This document shows positions 35,436-44,087 of a stretch of DNA of 64,000 nucleotides, one piece after another; position 1 is the first letter of the stretch, and the number at the start of each line of letters is the position of its first letter. Under the pieces are notes generated by a model. It saw only the letters and a list, made by a program, of their open reading frames with translations. It was not told where the DNA came from and ran no database searches. The translations under genes were made by a program, and so were the position numbers. This DNA is from Acidobacteriota bacterium. Its GTDB lineage: Bacteria; Acidobacteriota; Thermoanaerobaculia; Thermoanaerobaculales; Thermoanaerobaculaceae. The DNA is taken from assembly GCA_003133645.1 (NCBI GenBank), contig PKYI01000033.1:21385-85384 (forward strand), read 5' to 3'.

Positions 35436-35484
35436 AAATTAACAACAAGAATGATTTTCGTCAATCCTTCAAAGAAATTTGACA
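35436..35484. promoter_or_regulatory. Divergent promoters between the ACT gene and lysW
   Basis: On the reverse strand -35 TTGACG (35464-35459) and -10 TAATTT (35441-35436) are 17 bp apart. On the forward strand a perfect TTGACA is at 35479-35484, with only a weak GACGAT 18 bp further on. The two -35 boxes are back to back, 14 bp apart, in an A/T-rich stretch that stands out in this GC-rich region. A regulator bound here could control both directions. Confidence 0.6.
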
Positions 35485-35531
35485 ACCCATGACGGCCCGA
35501 CTGACGATGGCACGTTCGCAATGGAGGACGA

Positions 35532-35708
35532 ATGAGTCCACTTCACAGCACCTGCCCGATCTGCGATGCAAATGTCGAGTTGCCGCCGGACGTGAGCGCA
35601 TCGGAGGTGGTGCGCTGCGGCGACTGCGGCGCCGACCTCGAGGTGCAAGCGCTCGACCCGCCGGTGCTGGTCGAGGCCCCGGCCGAGGAAGAGGACTGGG
35701 GGCAGTGA
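35532..35708 (+). CDS. lysW: LysW amino-group carrier protein with C-terminal Gln
   Basis: A 58-residue acidic carrier, absent from the track. The zinc site is Cys8, Cys11 ('CPIC') and Cys29, Cys32 ('CGDC'). The acidic tail 'EAPAEEEDWGQ' matches the conserved LysW end. In characterised LysW proteins the last residue is Glu (EDWGE), whose gamma-carboxyl is joined to the amino group of alpha-aminoadipate by LysX. Here the codon is CAG, so the chain ends in Gln. That side chain is an amide and should not be a LysX substrate without deamidation. The RBS is GGAGGACG. The stop overlaps the next start (TGATG). It begins a seven-gene operon. Confidence 0.93.
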   Translation: MSPLHSTCPICDANVELPPDVSASEVVRCGDCGADLEVQALDPPVLVEAPAEEEDWGQ

Positions 35709-36886
35709 TGCTGCGCATCCTCGACAGCACCCTGCGCGAGGGCGAGCAGACGCCCGGCGTCTGCTTCGACCTCCACGTCAAGCTGGCGATCGCCGAGTTG
35801 CTCGCCGACATCGGCGTGGACGTCATCGAAGCCGGCCACCCGGCGGTAACCGAGGGGGTCCACCGGGCGGTGCGGGCGATCGCCGGGCGGGGGCTGCGGC
35901 CGCTCGTCGGTGCGCACGCCCGTTCCCTGGAAAGCGACGTCGAGATGGCGCTCGGGTGCGGCGTGGGCTTCCTCGGCATCTTCTACTGCGTCTCGGAGAC
36001 GCGCTTGGCCGATCGCGCGACCGACCTCGACGACGCGGTCGCCCGGATCGCCGCGGTGATCCGCCTCGCCAAGACGCGAAAACCGGACCTCATCGTCCGC
36101 TACACGCCCGAGGACGCGGTCCGCTCGCCGTTCGGAAACGTCGTGACCGCGGCCGCGGCCGCCTGCGCGGCCGGCGCCGATGTGATCAGCATCGCCGACA
36201 CCACCGGCTACATGATCCCCGGCACCGACCGCAGCATGTTCGACTACGTCACGCGCCTCAGGGCCGAGCTGGCGCTGCGCGGGTTCGAGCCGCAGATCGC
36301 GGTCCACTGCCACAACGACCGCGGCCTCGCCCTCGCCAACGCTCTCGACGCCATGCGAGCCGGTGCAAGCATCATCGACGCATCGGTCCTCGGCCTCGGC
36401 GAACGAGCCGGGATCGTGGACCTCGGCACGCTGCTCGCCGTGCTCGCGTCCGACTTCGGCCTGGCCGGTCGCTGGGACCTGACGCTGCTGCCGGAGCTGT
36501 ACGAGCTCGTCAGCCGGTACGCCCGGGTGAGCGTCCCCATCAACCTGCCGGTGACGGGCAGGAACGCGTTCACCCATTGCGCCGGCGTCCACACCCAGGC
36601 GGCGGTCCGTAACCCGCTGCACTACCAGAGCCTCGACCCGGCGATCGTGGGCCGCAAGCCGGAGATCGCGCTCGACCACATGGCGGGGATGGCGTCGCTC
36701 CGGTTCTCGCTCGAGCGGATCGGCTACGGCGACCTCCCGGACGAGCTTGCCCGCCCGCTCCTCACGCGCGTCAAGGAGGTCGGTGAGAGCGGCCGCACGG
36801 TGGACCTCGACGAGCTGCGGCTGATCGTGCACGCCGTGCTGGAGCAAGAGACCCTTCTGGAGCGTGTCGAGAGGCTCGCGTCATGA
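35708..36886 (+). CDS. Homocitrate synthase (LeuA/HCS family)
   Basis: 392 residues. It is a DRE-TIM metallolyase with the '[13 protein letters not shown]' N-terminus and the metal motif '[19 protein letters not shown]'. It condenses 2-oxoglutarate with acetyl-CoA to homocitrate, the first step of the alpha-aminoadipate route to lysine. 2-isopropylmalate synthase is the alternative, but the sequence lacks the LeuA C-terminal regulatory domain, and the position in the LysW operon favours homocitrate. The ATG overlaps the lysW stop. Homoaconitase and homoisocitrate dehydrogenase genes are not in the window. The track's upstream start at 35489 runs through lysW in another frame. Confidence 0.88.
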   Translation: MLRILDSTLREGEQTPGVCFDLHVKLAIAELLADIGVDVIEAGHPAVTEGVHRAVRAIAGRGLRPLVGAHARSLESDVEMALGCGVGFLGIFYCVSETRLADRATDLDDAVARIAAVIRLAKTRKPDLIVRYTPEDAVRSPFGNVVTAAAAACAAGADVISIADTTGYMIPGTDRSMFDYVTRLRAELALRGFEPQIAVHCHNDRGLALANALDAMRAGASIIDASVLGLGERAGIVDLGTLLAVLASDFGLAGRWDLTLLPELYELVSRYARVSVPINLPVTGRNAFTHCAGVHTQAAVRNPLHYQSLDPAIVGRKPEIALDHMAGMASLRFSLERIGYGDLPDELARPLLTRVKEVGESGRTVDLDELRLIVHAVLEQETLLERVERLAS

Positions 36887-37731
36887 GAGTCGGGTTCCTC
36901 CACTCGCTGATCCGCAAGGAGGAAAAGTTGCTCCTCGACGAGCTCGCGACCCGGTCGGACGTCGAGGTGGTGATGATCGACGATCGCGAGATCACCTTCA
37001 CGCTCGGCCAGGCCCGGCACGATCTCGACGTGGTGCTGGAGCGCTGCATCAACCACTCGCGCGCCCTCCATGCGCTGCGCCTGTTCGAGAGCCAGGGCGT
37101 CGCGTGCGTGAACACCTCGGCGGTGGCGGCGACATGCGGCGACAAGCTGCTCACCTCGATCGCGCTCGACGAGCACGGCGTGCCGCAGCCCGAGGTGCGC
37201 ATCGCGTTCACGCCGGAATCGGCGATCGGGGCGATCGAGGCGATGGGCTACCCGGTCGTGCTCAAGCCCGCGGTTGGCTCGTGGGGGAGGCTGCTCGCCA
37301 AGGTCAACGACCGCGACGCCGCCGAGGCGCTGCTCGAGCACAAGACCACGCTCGGCTCTTACCACCACTCGGTGTTCTACATCCAGAAGTACGTCGCCAA
37401 GCCCGGCCGCGACATCCGCGCCTTCGTGGTCGGCGACGAGTGCATCGCGGCGATCTACCGCAACTCCGAGCACTGGATCACCAACACCGCCCGGGGCGGA
37501 TCCGCGACACGGTGTCCGATCACGTCGGAACTGGCGGCGATCTCGCTTGCCGGCGCCAAGGCGGTCGGGGGCGGTGTGGTCGCACTCGACATCTTCGAGG
37601 CCGACGGCGGCCTTCTCGTCAACGAGGTGAACTACACGATGGAGTTCAAGAACTCGATCGCGCCGACGGGCGTCGACATCCCGGCCAGGATCGTCGACTT
37701 TGCGCTGGCGCGCGCCCGGGTGCCGGCGTGA
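36883..37731 (+). CDS. lysX: LysX, LysW:alpha-aminoadipate ligase (ATP-grasp)
   Basis: 282 residues of the RimK/LysX ATP-grasp family. Visible are '[20 protein letters not shown]', the nucleotide loop '[16 protein letters not shown]', and the metal-binding end '[20 protein letters not shown]'. It joins the amino group of alpha-aminoadipate to the gamma-carboxyl of LysW's C-terminal Glu using ATP. The dedicated homocitrate synthase argues for lysine and against the glutamate-specific ArgX role. Its ATG overlaps the preceding stop by 4 nt. Confidence 0.93.
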   Translation: MRVGFLHSLIRKEEKLLLDELATRSDVEVVMIDDREITFTLGQARHDLDVVLERCINHSRALHALRLFESQGVACVNTSAVAATCGDKLLTSIALDEHGVPQPEVRIAFTPESAIGAIEAMGYPVVLKPAVGSWGRLLAKVNDRDAAEALLEHKTTLGSYHHSVFYIQKYVAKPGRDIRAFVVGDECIAAIYRNSEHWITNTARGGSATRCPITSELAAISLAGAKAVGGGVVALDIFEADGGLLVNEVNYTMEFKNSIAPTGVDIPARIVDFALARARVPA

Positions 37732-38774
37732 GCCCGGTCCCGGTCGCGATCGTCGGCGCCTCGGGGTACGCGGGCGGCGAGCTGCTCCGCCTGCTCCTCG
37801 CCCACCCCGGCGTCGAGGTGCAACAGGTCACCTCGGAGAGCCGCGCCGGCGAGCCTGTCGTCGTCGTGCACCCCAACTTGCGCAAGCGCACGTTGCTCAA
37901 GTTCTCCCGGATGGGAGACCTGCAGCCCTGCGACACGGCGTTCCTCTGCCTGCCGCACGGCCGCACGGTCGAGGTCATCGACGGGGTGCTGGCAAGGTCT
38001 GAGCGGACCATCGACCTCTCCGCCGACTTCCGCCTGCGCCGCGCCGAGGACTACCTGCGCTGGTACGGCTTTGTCCACCCGCGGCCCGACCTGCTCGGCG
38101 CGTTCGTCTACGGCATCCCCGAGCTGCACCGGGACGCAATGCGAGGCGCGCGCCTGGTCTCCAGCGCCGGCTGCAACGCGACCGCGGTGATCCTGGCGCT
38201 TGCCCCGCTGTTCAAGCACGGGGTGGCCGACACCCGCTGCACCGTGGTCGAGGCCAAGGTCGGGTCGAGCGAGGGCGGCGCCGGCGTCTCGCCCGCCTCG
38301 CACCACCCGGTGCGCGCCAACTGCGTGCGCTCGTACAAGCCCACCGGCCACCGCCACACCGCGGAGATGCTGCAGGAGTTGGGGCTTTCCGGCGACTCCC
38401 GCATCCATTTCTCGGCGACCGCGATCGACCTCGTGCGCGGGATCCTCGCCACCTGCCATGTGTTCCTCAACGACGGCGTCGACGAGAAGCAGATCTGGAA
38501 GCTCTACCGCCAGGAGTACGGCGACGAGCCGTTCGTCCGCATCGTCAAGGAACGCGACGGGGCGTTTCGCTACCCGGAACCGAAGCTGCTCGCCGGCACG
38601 AACTTCTGCGACATCGGATTCGAGCTGGACCGGGATGGCAACCGCTTGGTGGTGATGAGCGCACTCGACAACCTGGGCAAGGGCGCCGCGGGCCAGGCCG
38701 TGCAGGCGTTCAACCTCATGCACGGCCTCGACGAGACGGCGGGCCTCGGGTTTGTCGGCCTTCACCCGGTGTAA
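37728..38774 (+). CDS. lysY: LysY, [LysW]-aminoadipate 6-phosphate reductase (ArgC family)
   Basis: 348 residues. The Rossmann start '[19 protein letters not shown]' binds NADPH; the catalytic Cys is in '[14 protein letters not shown]', with a His in '[19 protein letters not shown]'. It reduces the LysW-bound aminoadipyl phosphate to the semialdehyde. The GTG at 37728 overlaps the lysX stop (GTGA). ArgC proper cannot be excluded on sequence alone, and dual use is known in this pathway family. Confidence 0.93.
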   Translation: MSPVPVAIVGASGYAGGELLRLLLAHPGVEVQQVTSESRAGEPVVVVHPNLRKRTLLKFSRMGDLQPCDTAFLCLPHGRTVEVIDGVLARSERTIDLSADFRLRRAEDYLRWYGFVHPRPDLLGAFVYGIPELHRDAMRGARLVSSAGCNATAVILALAPLFKHGVADTRCTVVEAKVGSSEGGAGVSPASHHPVRANCVRSYKPTGHRHTAEMLQELGLSGDSRIHFSATAIDLVRGILATCHVFLNDGVDEKQIWKLYRQEYGDEPFVRIVKERDGAFRYPEPKLLAGTNFCDIGFELDRDGNRLVVMSALDNLGKGAAGQAVQAFNLMHGLDETAGLGFVGLHPV

Positions 38775-38777
38775 GCC

Positions 38778-39416
38778 ATGTGCCGCCTGCTCGCCGTCAA
38801 GGACCGTACGCCGTTCGCGATCGCGCCGCTGCTGCGAGCGTTCGCCGCGATGGCGCGCACCAGCCGCGAGTACCAGGGTGACGGGTGGGGTTGTGCCTGG
38901 CGCGACGGGATCGGCTGGAATGCCTACCACAGTCTCACGCCGGTCTGGGACGACGACGTCAGGTCCTTCGGCGAGACCGGCCTGCTCGTCGCCCACGCCC
39001 GCTCGGCGTTCCGCAACGAGGGGATCGCGCTCGAGAACAACATGCCGTTTGCCGCCGGCGGGCTCGTGTTCGCGTTCAACGGCGAGCTGCACGGCGTGCG
39101 GATCCGCGAGGACGGCCGCATCGGCGCCGAGAAGGTGTTCAACACGATCCGCCGACTGACCAACGGCGATCTCCGCGCCGGCCTGGAGCGGGCGGCGGCG
39201 GTGATTTGCGCCCGCAGCCGCTACGTCAGGGCGATGAACGTCGTGCTGAGCGACGGCGAGCGGATCCTCGCCCACTCGTCCTTCGCGGAGCGACCCGAGT
39301 ACTTCACCGTGCACGTGGCGGCCCGCGACGGGCGGGTCGCCGTGTGCTCCGAGCCGTTGCCCGGCGAGGACGGCTGGCGTCCCATGGACAACGGCGCCAC
39401 GGAGGTGTTCGCGTGA
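38778..39416 (+). CDS. Class-II glutamine-amidotransferase-like Ntn hydrolase inside the LysW operon
   Basis: 212 residues of the GATase_4/YafJ-EgtC type. Cys2 directly after the initiator Met ('MCRLLAVK') is the expected N-terminal nucleophile. Further class-II signatures are 'QGDGWGCAWRDG', 'VAHARSAFRN', 'NNMPFAAGGLVFAFNGEL' (oxyanion Asn-Gly kept; the usual HNG is FNG) and 'ICARSRYVRAMNVVLSDG'. There is no fused synthase domain, so it should act as a stand-alone amidohydrolase on a gamma-glutamyl/glutaminyl amide. It lies 3 bp after lysY and overlaps lysZ by 4 nt, so it is fully embedded in the operon. Candidate jobs are deamidating LysW's C-terminal Gln or hydrolysing lysine off LysW; both are inferred. 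Confidence 0.85.
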   Translation: MCRLLAVKDRTPFAIAPLLRAFAAMARTSREYQGDGWGCAWRDGIGWNAYHSLTPVWDDDVRSFGETGLLVAHARSAFRNEGIALENNMPFAAGGLVFAFNGELHGVRIREDGRIGAEKVFNTIRRLTNGDLRAGLERAAAVICARSRYVRAMNVVLSDGERILAHSSFAERPEYFTVHVAARDGRVAVCSEPLPGEDGWRPMDNGATEVFA

Positions 39417-40240
39417 TCATCGTCAAGATCGGTGGCGGCAAGACGATCAACGTCCCGGGCATCGCCCGGGACCTGGCCGGCATCGGCGTGAAGGCCGTCG
39501 TCGTGCACGGCGCCAACGCGGTCCGCGACGAACTGGCGGGCGCTCTCGGCCGGGCCCCGCGGGTGGTGACCTCGGCCTCCGGCGTCACGAGCGTGTTCTC
39601 CGACCAAACGGCAATCGACCTCCTGTTGATGGCCTACGCCGGCGCGCGCAACAAGCGGATCGTCGAGGCGATGCAACAGGCCGGGGTCAACGCGGTCGGC
39701 CTCTGCGGGCTCGACGGGCGGGTCGTGCAGGGCCAGCGCAACCGCGGCATCCGCGTCGAAGCCGGCGGCAGGACCAGCATCCTCCACGACCTCTCGGGCA
39801 AGCCGCAATCCGTCAACGTCGCGCTGTTGCGCGCGCTCCTGGCGCTCGGCCACACGCCCGTGCTCACGGTGCCGATCGCCGACGAGAACGGCGCGGCGAT
39901 CAACGCCGAGAACGACGACATCGTCGGCGTGCTGGCGCGCGACCTCGAAGCCGACACCGTGGTCCAACTCATCGAGGCGCCGGGGATGCTGCGCGACCCT
40001 GGGGATCCCGCGTCGGCGATCGCCTCGCTCGAGCTCGAGGAGCTGGCGCGTTGGGAGGCGTCCGCCGGCGGGAGGTTCAAGCGCAAGCTCATGGCGCTGC
40101 ACCGCCTTCTTGAAACCTGTGCGCCGCGCATCGTGATCGCGGACGGTCGCGCCGAGCATCCGCTTGCCGACGCGCTCGCCGGGATCGGGACCGAGGTCCT
40201 GGCATCCGCGTTCGCGCGGGCTGGGGGTGAGCGTGGCTAG
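39413..40240 (+). CDS. lysZ: LysZ, [LysW]-aminoadipate kinase (amino acid kinase family)
   Basis: 275 residues. 'IIVKIGGGKTINV' and 'KAVVVHGANAVRDELAGALG' are the ATP and substrate glycine loops of the NAGK/LysZ family; 'NAENDDIVGVLARDLEADTV' and the late 'GGRFKRKLMALHRLL' complete the site. It phosphorylates the delta-carboxyl of LysW-bound aminoadipate before LysY acts. The start is the GTG overlapping the preceding stop. It overlaps the aminotransferase by several codons. Confidence 0.93.
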   Translation: MIIVKIGGGKTINVPGIARDLAGIGVKAVVVHGANAVRDELAGALGRAPRVVTSASGVTSVFSDQTAIDLLLMAYAGARNKRIVEAMQQAGVNAVGLCGLDGRVVQGQRNRGIRVEAGGRTSILHDLSGKPQSVNVALLRALLALGHTPVLTVPIADENGAAINAENDDIVGVLARDLEADTVVQLIEAPGMLRDPGDPASAIASLELEELARWEASAGGRFKRKLMALHRLLETCAPRIVIADGRAEHPLADALAGIGTEVLASAFARAGGERG

Positions 40241-41414
40241 CCGACTCGGGTTCGACGCCGCGGCCACGCAGCGGGAGTTCATGGCGAACCTCTACGTGAG
40301 GCGGGGGCTGACGCTCACGCATGGGGAGGGTGTCGAGCTGGTCAGCGACACCGGCGAACGCTACCTCGACCTCATGAGCAACTATGGCGTCAACATCCTC
40401 GGCTACGGGCATCCCGGGCTGGAAGCAGCGCTCATCGCGCAACTGCGCGCCCTTCCGACCCTCCACTGCAGCTTCGTCAACGACGTGCGGGCATCGGCGT
40501 CGGCGGAGCTCGCGCGGCGGGTGAACCCGGCCGATCCCGGCCTCGTGTACTGGTCCAACTCCGGCGCCGAGGCGGTCGAGGCCGCGCTCAAGTTCGCCGC
40601 GATGGCGACCGGGAAGCGGCGCTTCGTCGCCTGTCGCGGCGCCTATCACGGCAAGACCCTCGGCGCGCTCTCCGCCACCTGGGGGGCGAAGTACCGCGAG
40701 CCGTTCGAGCCGTTGCTCTGGGAGTTCACCCACGTCGATTACGGGGACTCGGCGGCGCTCGAAGCCGCTCTCGACGAGGGCGCCGCCGCGTTCATCGTCG
40801 AGCCGATCCAGGGCGAGAGCGGCATCGTCGTGCCGCCGGAGGGCTACCTGCCTTCGGCGCGGCAGCTCTGCACCGACCGCGGGGCCTTGCTGATCACGGA
40901 CGAGGTGCAGAGCGGCGTCGGCCGCACCGGCCGCTTCCTCGCCGCGGAGCACGAGGGCGTCGCGGCCGACATCGTTTGCCTGGGCAAGGGCCTCGCGGGC
41001 GGCATCCCGGTCGGCGCGACGGTCGTGACACGGGCCGTCGGCGAGCGCCTCGAGCGCGGCGCCCACTCCTCCACGTTCGGCGGCAACCCCCTGGCGCTTG
41101 CGGGCGCCCGCTTCATCCTCGCGACGCTCGACGCCGCCATGCTGGAGCACGTCTCCCTCACCGGCGAGGCGTTCCTGGCCGCGCTGCGGTCGGTGACCCA
41201 CGACCTGGTGCCCGGGGCCCGCGGCCGCGGGCTGATGCTCGGCCTGGTGGTGAGCGACCGCCGCGACGACATCCTGCGCGGCTTGCAGAAGCACAAGGTG
41301 CTCGCCGTCCCCGCCGGCAGCCACGTCGTGCGCTTCCTGCCGCCGTACGCGATCGAGTCCAGCCACATCGACCGGGCGGTCGGCGCGCTGCGCGACACCT
41401 TGCGCGGCATGTAA
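40233..41414 (+). CDS. lysJ: LysJ, [LysW]-aminoadipate semialdehyde transaminase
   Basis: About 393 residues, a class-III PLP aminotransferase of the acetylornithine-aminotransferase group. Motifs include 'YWSNSGAEAVEAALKFA', 'RGAYHGKTLGALSAT', 'ITDEVQSGVGRTG' and the PLP lysine in 'CLGKGLAGGIPVGA'. It aminates the LysW-bound semialdehyde to LysW-lysine. The start is uncertain between GTG 40227 and GTG 40233; the second has GGGGG at suitable spacing. Both overlap lysZ. No LysK-type M20 deacetylase follows, so the enzyme that releases lysine is either elsewhere or is the Ntn hydrolase at 38778. Confidence 0.93.
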   Translation: MASRLGFDAAATQREFMANLYVRRGLTLTHGEGVELVSDTGERYLDLMSNYGVNILGYGHPGLEAALIAQLRALPTLHCSFVNDVRASASAELARRVNPADPGLVYWSNSGAEAVEAALKFAAMATGKRRFVACRGAYHGKTLGALSATWGAKYREPFEPLLWEFTHVDYGDSAALEAALDEGAAAFIVEPIQGESGIVVPPEGYLPSARQLCTDRGALLITDEVQSGVGRTGRFLAAEHEGVAADIVCLGKGLAGGIPVGATVVTRAVGERLERGAHSSTFGGNPLALAGARFILATLDAAMLEHVSLTGEAFLAALRSVTHDLVPGARGRGLMLGLVVSDRRDDILRGLQKHKVLAVPAGSHVVRFLPPYAIESSHIDRAVGALRDTLRGM

Positions 41415-41600
41415 CCAGCGTGCTTCAGTGGCGAACCGGTGACGAGGCCTCTCACCGTCCCCTGGGCGGCGCCTCCTCGCCTGGCGGCCCCTTCCATGCC
41501 CTCCAGATGTGCTGCCCACGCCCTGCGCACGGGTATCATCGAGATCGTGGGAACGGGAGTTCCAGTCCAAAGAGAGAATACGCACCTGGGAGGTGACCCG

Positions 41601-42605
41601 ATGAAGGCACGGTTGTGGTTCGTCTCGATCTTGGTCGTGGTGTGCCTGACGGCGGCTGCCGGGGGCGCGTGGGCGGCCGACCGCCCGGCGACCCCCGCGG
41701 TGTACCCGATCCAGGAGCAGTTCGTGGACGCCAACGGCGTCCTCATCTACACGCTTTCGATCGGGCGCGGCGCTCCCCTCGTGGTGCTCCACGGCGGGCC
41801 CGGCGCCTCGCACGACTACTTCCTCCCCTACCTGCTGCCGCTCGCTCGCCACAACCGCCTCGTGTTCATCGACGAGCGCGGCTCGGGCCGTTCGGAGAAG
41901 CTCGAGGACGCCTCGCGCTACACCGTCGAGGCGATGGTGGAGGACGTCGAGGCGGTGCGGGTCGCGCTCGGACTCGGCAAGATCAACCTCCTGGGGCACT
42001 CGTTCGGCGGCGTGCTGGCGCAGGCGTACGCCTTCGCCCACCAGGCGAGCCTCTCGCACCTCGTCCTCTGCAGCACGTTCCACAGCACCAAGGCGCTCAA
42101 CGAGGTGTTCGTCCGCATGAAGGCGGCGATGCCGGAGGAGCTGCGGAGCCGCATCGACCGGATGGAAGCCGCCGGGTTGTACGGGCACGGCAAGGACTAC
42201 GAGAAGAACCGGTACACCAACGAGTACATGATCGCCGCCTGGGGCGAGGGGTACTTCCCCTACCTCTACCAGAGGCGGCCCGACCCGAACTACGACCCGG
42301 TCGCCAATGGCAACACGGCGTGGGACCTCTACCGCGAGATGTGGGGCTCGCACGGGGAGTTCGTCGTGGACGGCAACCTCGCGTCGGCCGAGTACGCCGG
42401 CCGGCTGCCGGGGATCAAGGTGCCGACGCTGATCACAGTCGGCGACCACGACGAGAGCGACCCCTCGATCGCGCGGGAGATGCACGCCCTCATCCCGGGG
42501 TCGAAGCTCGTGGTCCTCCCGGCGAGCGGTCACATGACGTTCGTGGACCAGCCGGGCATGTTCCTCAAGGCGGTGGACGAGTTCCTCCACCCGCCCGCGA
42601 AGTGA
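41601..42605 (+). CDS. Exported proline-iminopeptidase-like hydrolase (S33 family)
   Basis: 334 residues. A signal peptide 'FVSILVVVCLTAAAGGAWA' leads into an alpha/beta hydrolase. Oxyanion motif 'VLHGGPGASHDYF', nucleophile elbow 'GHSFGG', Asp in 'VGDHDES' and His in 'ASGHMTF' complete the triad, and 'DERGSGRS' is typical of proline iminopeptidases. It would remove N-terminal proline or cleave related small substrates in the periplasm. The RBS is GGGAGGTGACCCG. It lies 186 bp after lysJ behind its own TATCAT box (41534-41539), so it is probably separate from the lysine operon. Confidence 0.9.
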   Translation: MKARLWFVSILVVVCLTAAAGGAWAADRPATPAVYPIQEQFVDANGVLIYTLSIGRGAPLVVLHGGPGASHDYFLPYLLPLARHNRLVFIDERGSGRSEKLEDASRYTVEAMVEDVEAVRVALGLGKINLLGHSFGGVLAQAYAFAHQASLSHLVLCSTFHSTKALNEVFVRMKAAMPEELRSRIDRMEAAGLYGHGKDYEKNRYTNEYMIAAWGEGYFPYLYQRRPDPNYDPVANGNTAWDLYREMWGSHGEFVVDGNLASAEYAGRLPGIKVPTLITVGDHDESDPSIAREMHALIPGSKLVVLPASGHMTFVDQPGMFLKAVDEFLHPPAK

Positions 42606-42703
42606 GCGCCGGCAACCGCAATTTTCCCACGCAAACCTATGCAGAGGATGGAATTGACGGATCTTGAAATGCGAGTCTCGTCGCGCATCGCGGCGACGGC
42701 AGT

Positions 42704-42883
42704 GGGTTGCCCTTCATGGTCGTGCTCTCGCCCGGCGGCGACAAACTCGGCGACTCCGGCCGCATCGGCTTCCCGGCCACGCCGGCCGAGATCGATGCCT
42801 TCCTGGGGCTGATCCGCTCGACCGCGCCCCGCCTCGGCCCGTCCGACCTCGACGCCCTGCGCGCCCGGCTGCAGGCGCCCTGA
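42704..42883 (+). pseudogene. C-terminal fragment of a thioredoxin-like protein
   Basis: The frame reads 'GLPFMVVLSPGGDKLGDSGR' then 'IGFPATPAEIDAFLGLIRST' to a stop, matching the C-terminal third of thioredoxin-fold proteins (cis-Pro region, 'GFPATPAEIDAFL'). The CxxC active site and N-terminal half are missing, and the upstream sequence is in other frames. ATG 42716 could start a 55-residue peptide, but a functional protein is unlikely. The remaining parts of the gap 42606-43052 hold only the PTS promoter. Confidence 0.55.
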
Positions 42884-42976
42884 CCTCCCGGCGGCGAGCC
42901 CCAGCCGTCGCGAGTACGGTCATCCTGCTGGTTGAAGAGGTCGATTGGGAAATCGTGCGCGCCGGGCTGAGCCGCC

Positions 42977-43004
42977 TTGACCGAACTCTGGCCGATGCTA
43001 GACT
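42977..43004 (+). promoter_or_regulatory. Promoter for the PTS operon
   Basis: TTGACC at 42977-42982, a 16-bp spacer and TAGACT at 42999-43004 lie 49 bp before the EIIC start codon. Confidence 0.5.
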
Positions 43005-43052
43005 CGGCCGTCGTGTGGTAGGCCTTGACCAGCCGTGTGCGAGGGGGCGGCG

Positions 43053-44078
43053 ATGAGCGGGCAGTTCTCCGACCTGAAGAAGTACCTGCTCTCGGGGGTT
43101 TCCTACGCGATCCCGTTCGTCGCCTGTGGCGGCATCATGATCGCCGCCGCCATCGCCCTCGTTCCTATGACCCCGGCCGGTCCCGACTTCTCCCATTCGC
43201 CGTTTCTCAAGATGATCCTCGACATCGGCACGGCGGCGTTCTCGCTCCTCGTCCCGGTGTTGGCGGGGTACATCGCCTTCGGCATCGCCGACCGACCCGG
43301 GCTGGTACCGGGGTTCGTCGGCGGCACGGTGGCCAATCAGATCGGTGCTGGGTTTCTCGGCGGGCTGGTCGCCGGACTGCTCGCCGGCCTCGTCGTCTAC
43401 TGGATCAAGAAGGTCAAGGTCCCGCTCTACGTCCGGCCCGTCATGCCCATCCTCGTCATTCCGGTCCTCGCGTCGTTCGCCGTCGGGTTCGTCATGTACA
43501 AGGTCGTTGGATTCCCGATCAAGGACGCGATGAGCTACCTGTCCCGCTGGCTCGCGACCATCGGCACCGGCAACAGCGTCATCCTTGGCGTCGTCCTGGG
43601 AGCGATGATCGCCTTCGACATGGGCGGCCCCGTCAACAAGGTTGCGTTCTTCTTCGGCGCCGCCATGATCAAGGAGGGGAACTTCGCCGTCATGGGAGCG
43701 TGCGCCGCAGCGATCTGCATTCCGCCCATCGGTCTGGGTCTGGCGACGGTGCTCGGCCGCAAGCTCTGGAGCAGCGAAGAGCGCGACGCCGGCTACGCGG
43801 GGCTGGCCATGGGGATGATCGGCATCACCGAGGGCGCCATCCCGTTCGCCGCGGCCGACCCGGTGCGCGTCATCCCGACGATCATGGCCGGCTCGGCGAT
43901 CGGCTCGGTCATCGCGATGCTCGGAGGCGTGGGCGATCACGCCCCCCACGGCGGGCCGATCGTCCTCCCCGTCATTGACCATCGGCTGGCGTACGTGGCG
44001 GCGATCGCGGCGGGCTCGCTGTTCGTCGCTCTTGTCATCAACGGGCTGAGGAAGCTCGCGGCTAGCGGGAAGGCTTAG
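43053..44078 (+). CDS. PTS fructose-type EIIC permease
   Basis: 341 residues with about nine hydrophobic helices. Fructose-family IIC marks are 'LLSGVSYAIPFVACGGIMIA', 'YIAFGIADRPGLVPGFVGG', 'FDMGGPVNKVAFFFG' and 'GITEGAIPFAAADP'. It binds and moves the sugar while IIB phosphorylates it. In contrast to the common fused EIIBC, it is a separate protein. The RBS is GAGGGGGCGGCG. It is the first gene of a three-gene PTS operon, and the following mannosidase suggests mannose or fructose-like substrates (inference). Confidence 0.92.
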   Translation: MSGQFSDLKKYLLSGVSYAIPFVACGGIMIAAAIALVPMTPAGPDFSHSPFLKMILDIGTAAFSLLVPVLAGYIAFGIADRPGLVPGFVGGTVANQIGAGFLGGLVAGLLAGLVVYWIKKVKVPLYVRPVMPILVIPVLASFAVGFVMYKVVGFPIKDAMSYLSRWLATIGTGNSVILGVVLGAMIAFDMGGPVNKVAFFFGAAMIKEGNFAVMGACAAAICIPPIGLGLATVLGRKLWSSEERDAGYAGLAMGMIGITEGAIPFAAADPVRVIPTIMAGSAIGSVIAMLGGVGDHAPHGGPIVLPVIDHRLAYVAAIAAGSLFVALVINGLRKLAASGKA

Positions 44079-44087
44079 GAGAGCGCG

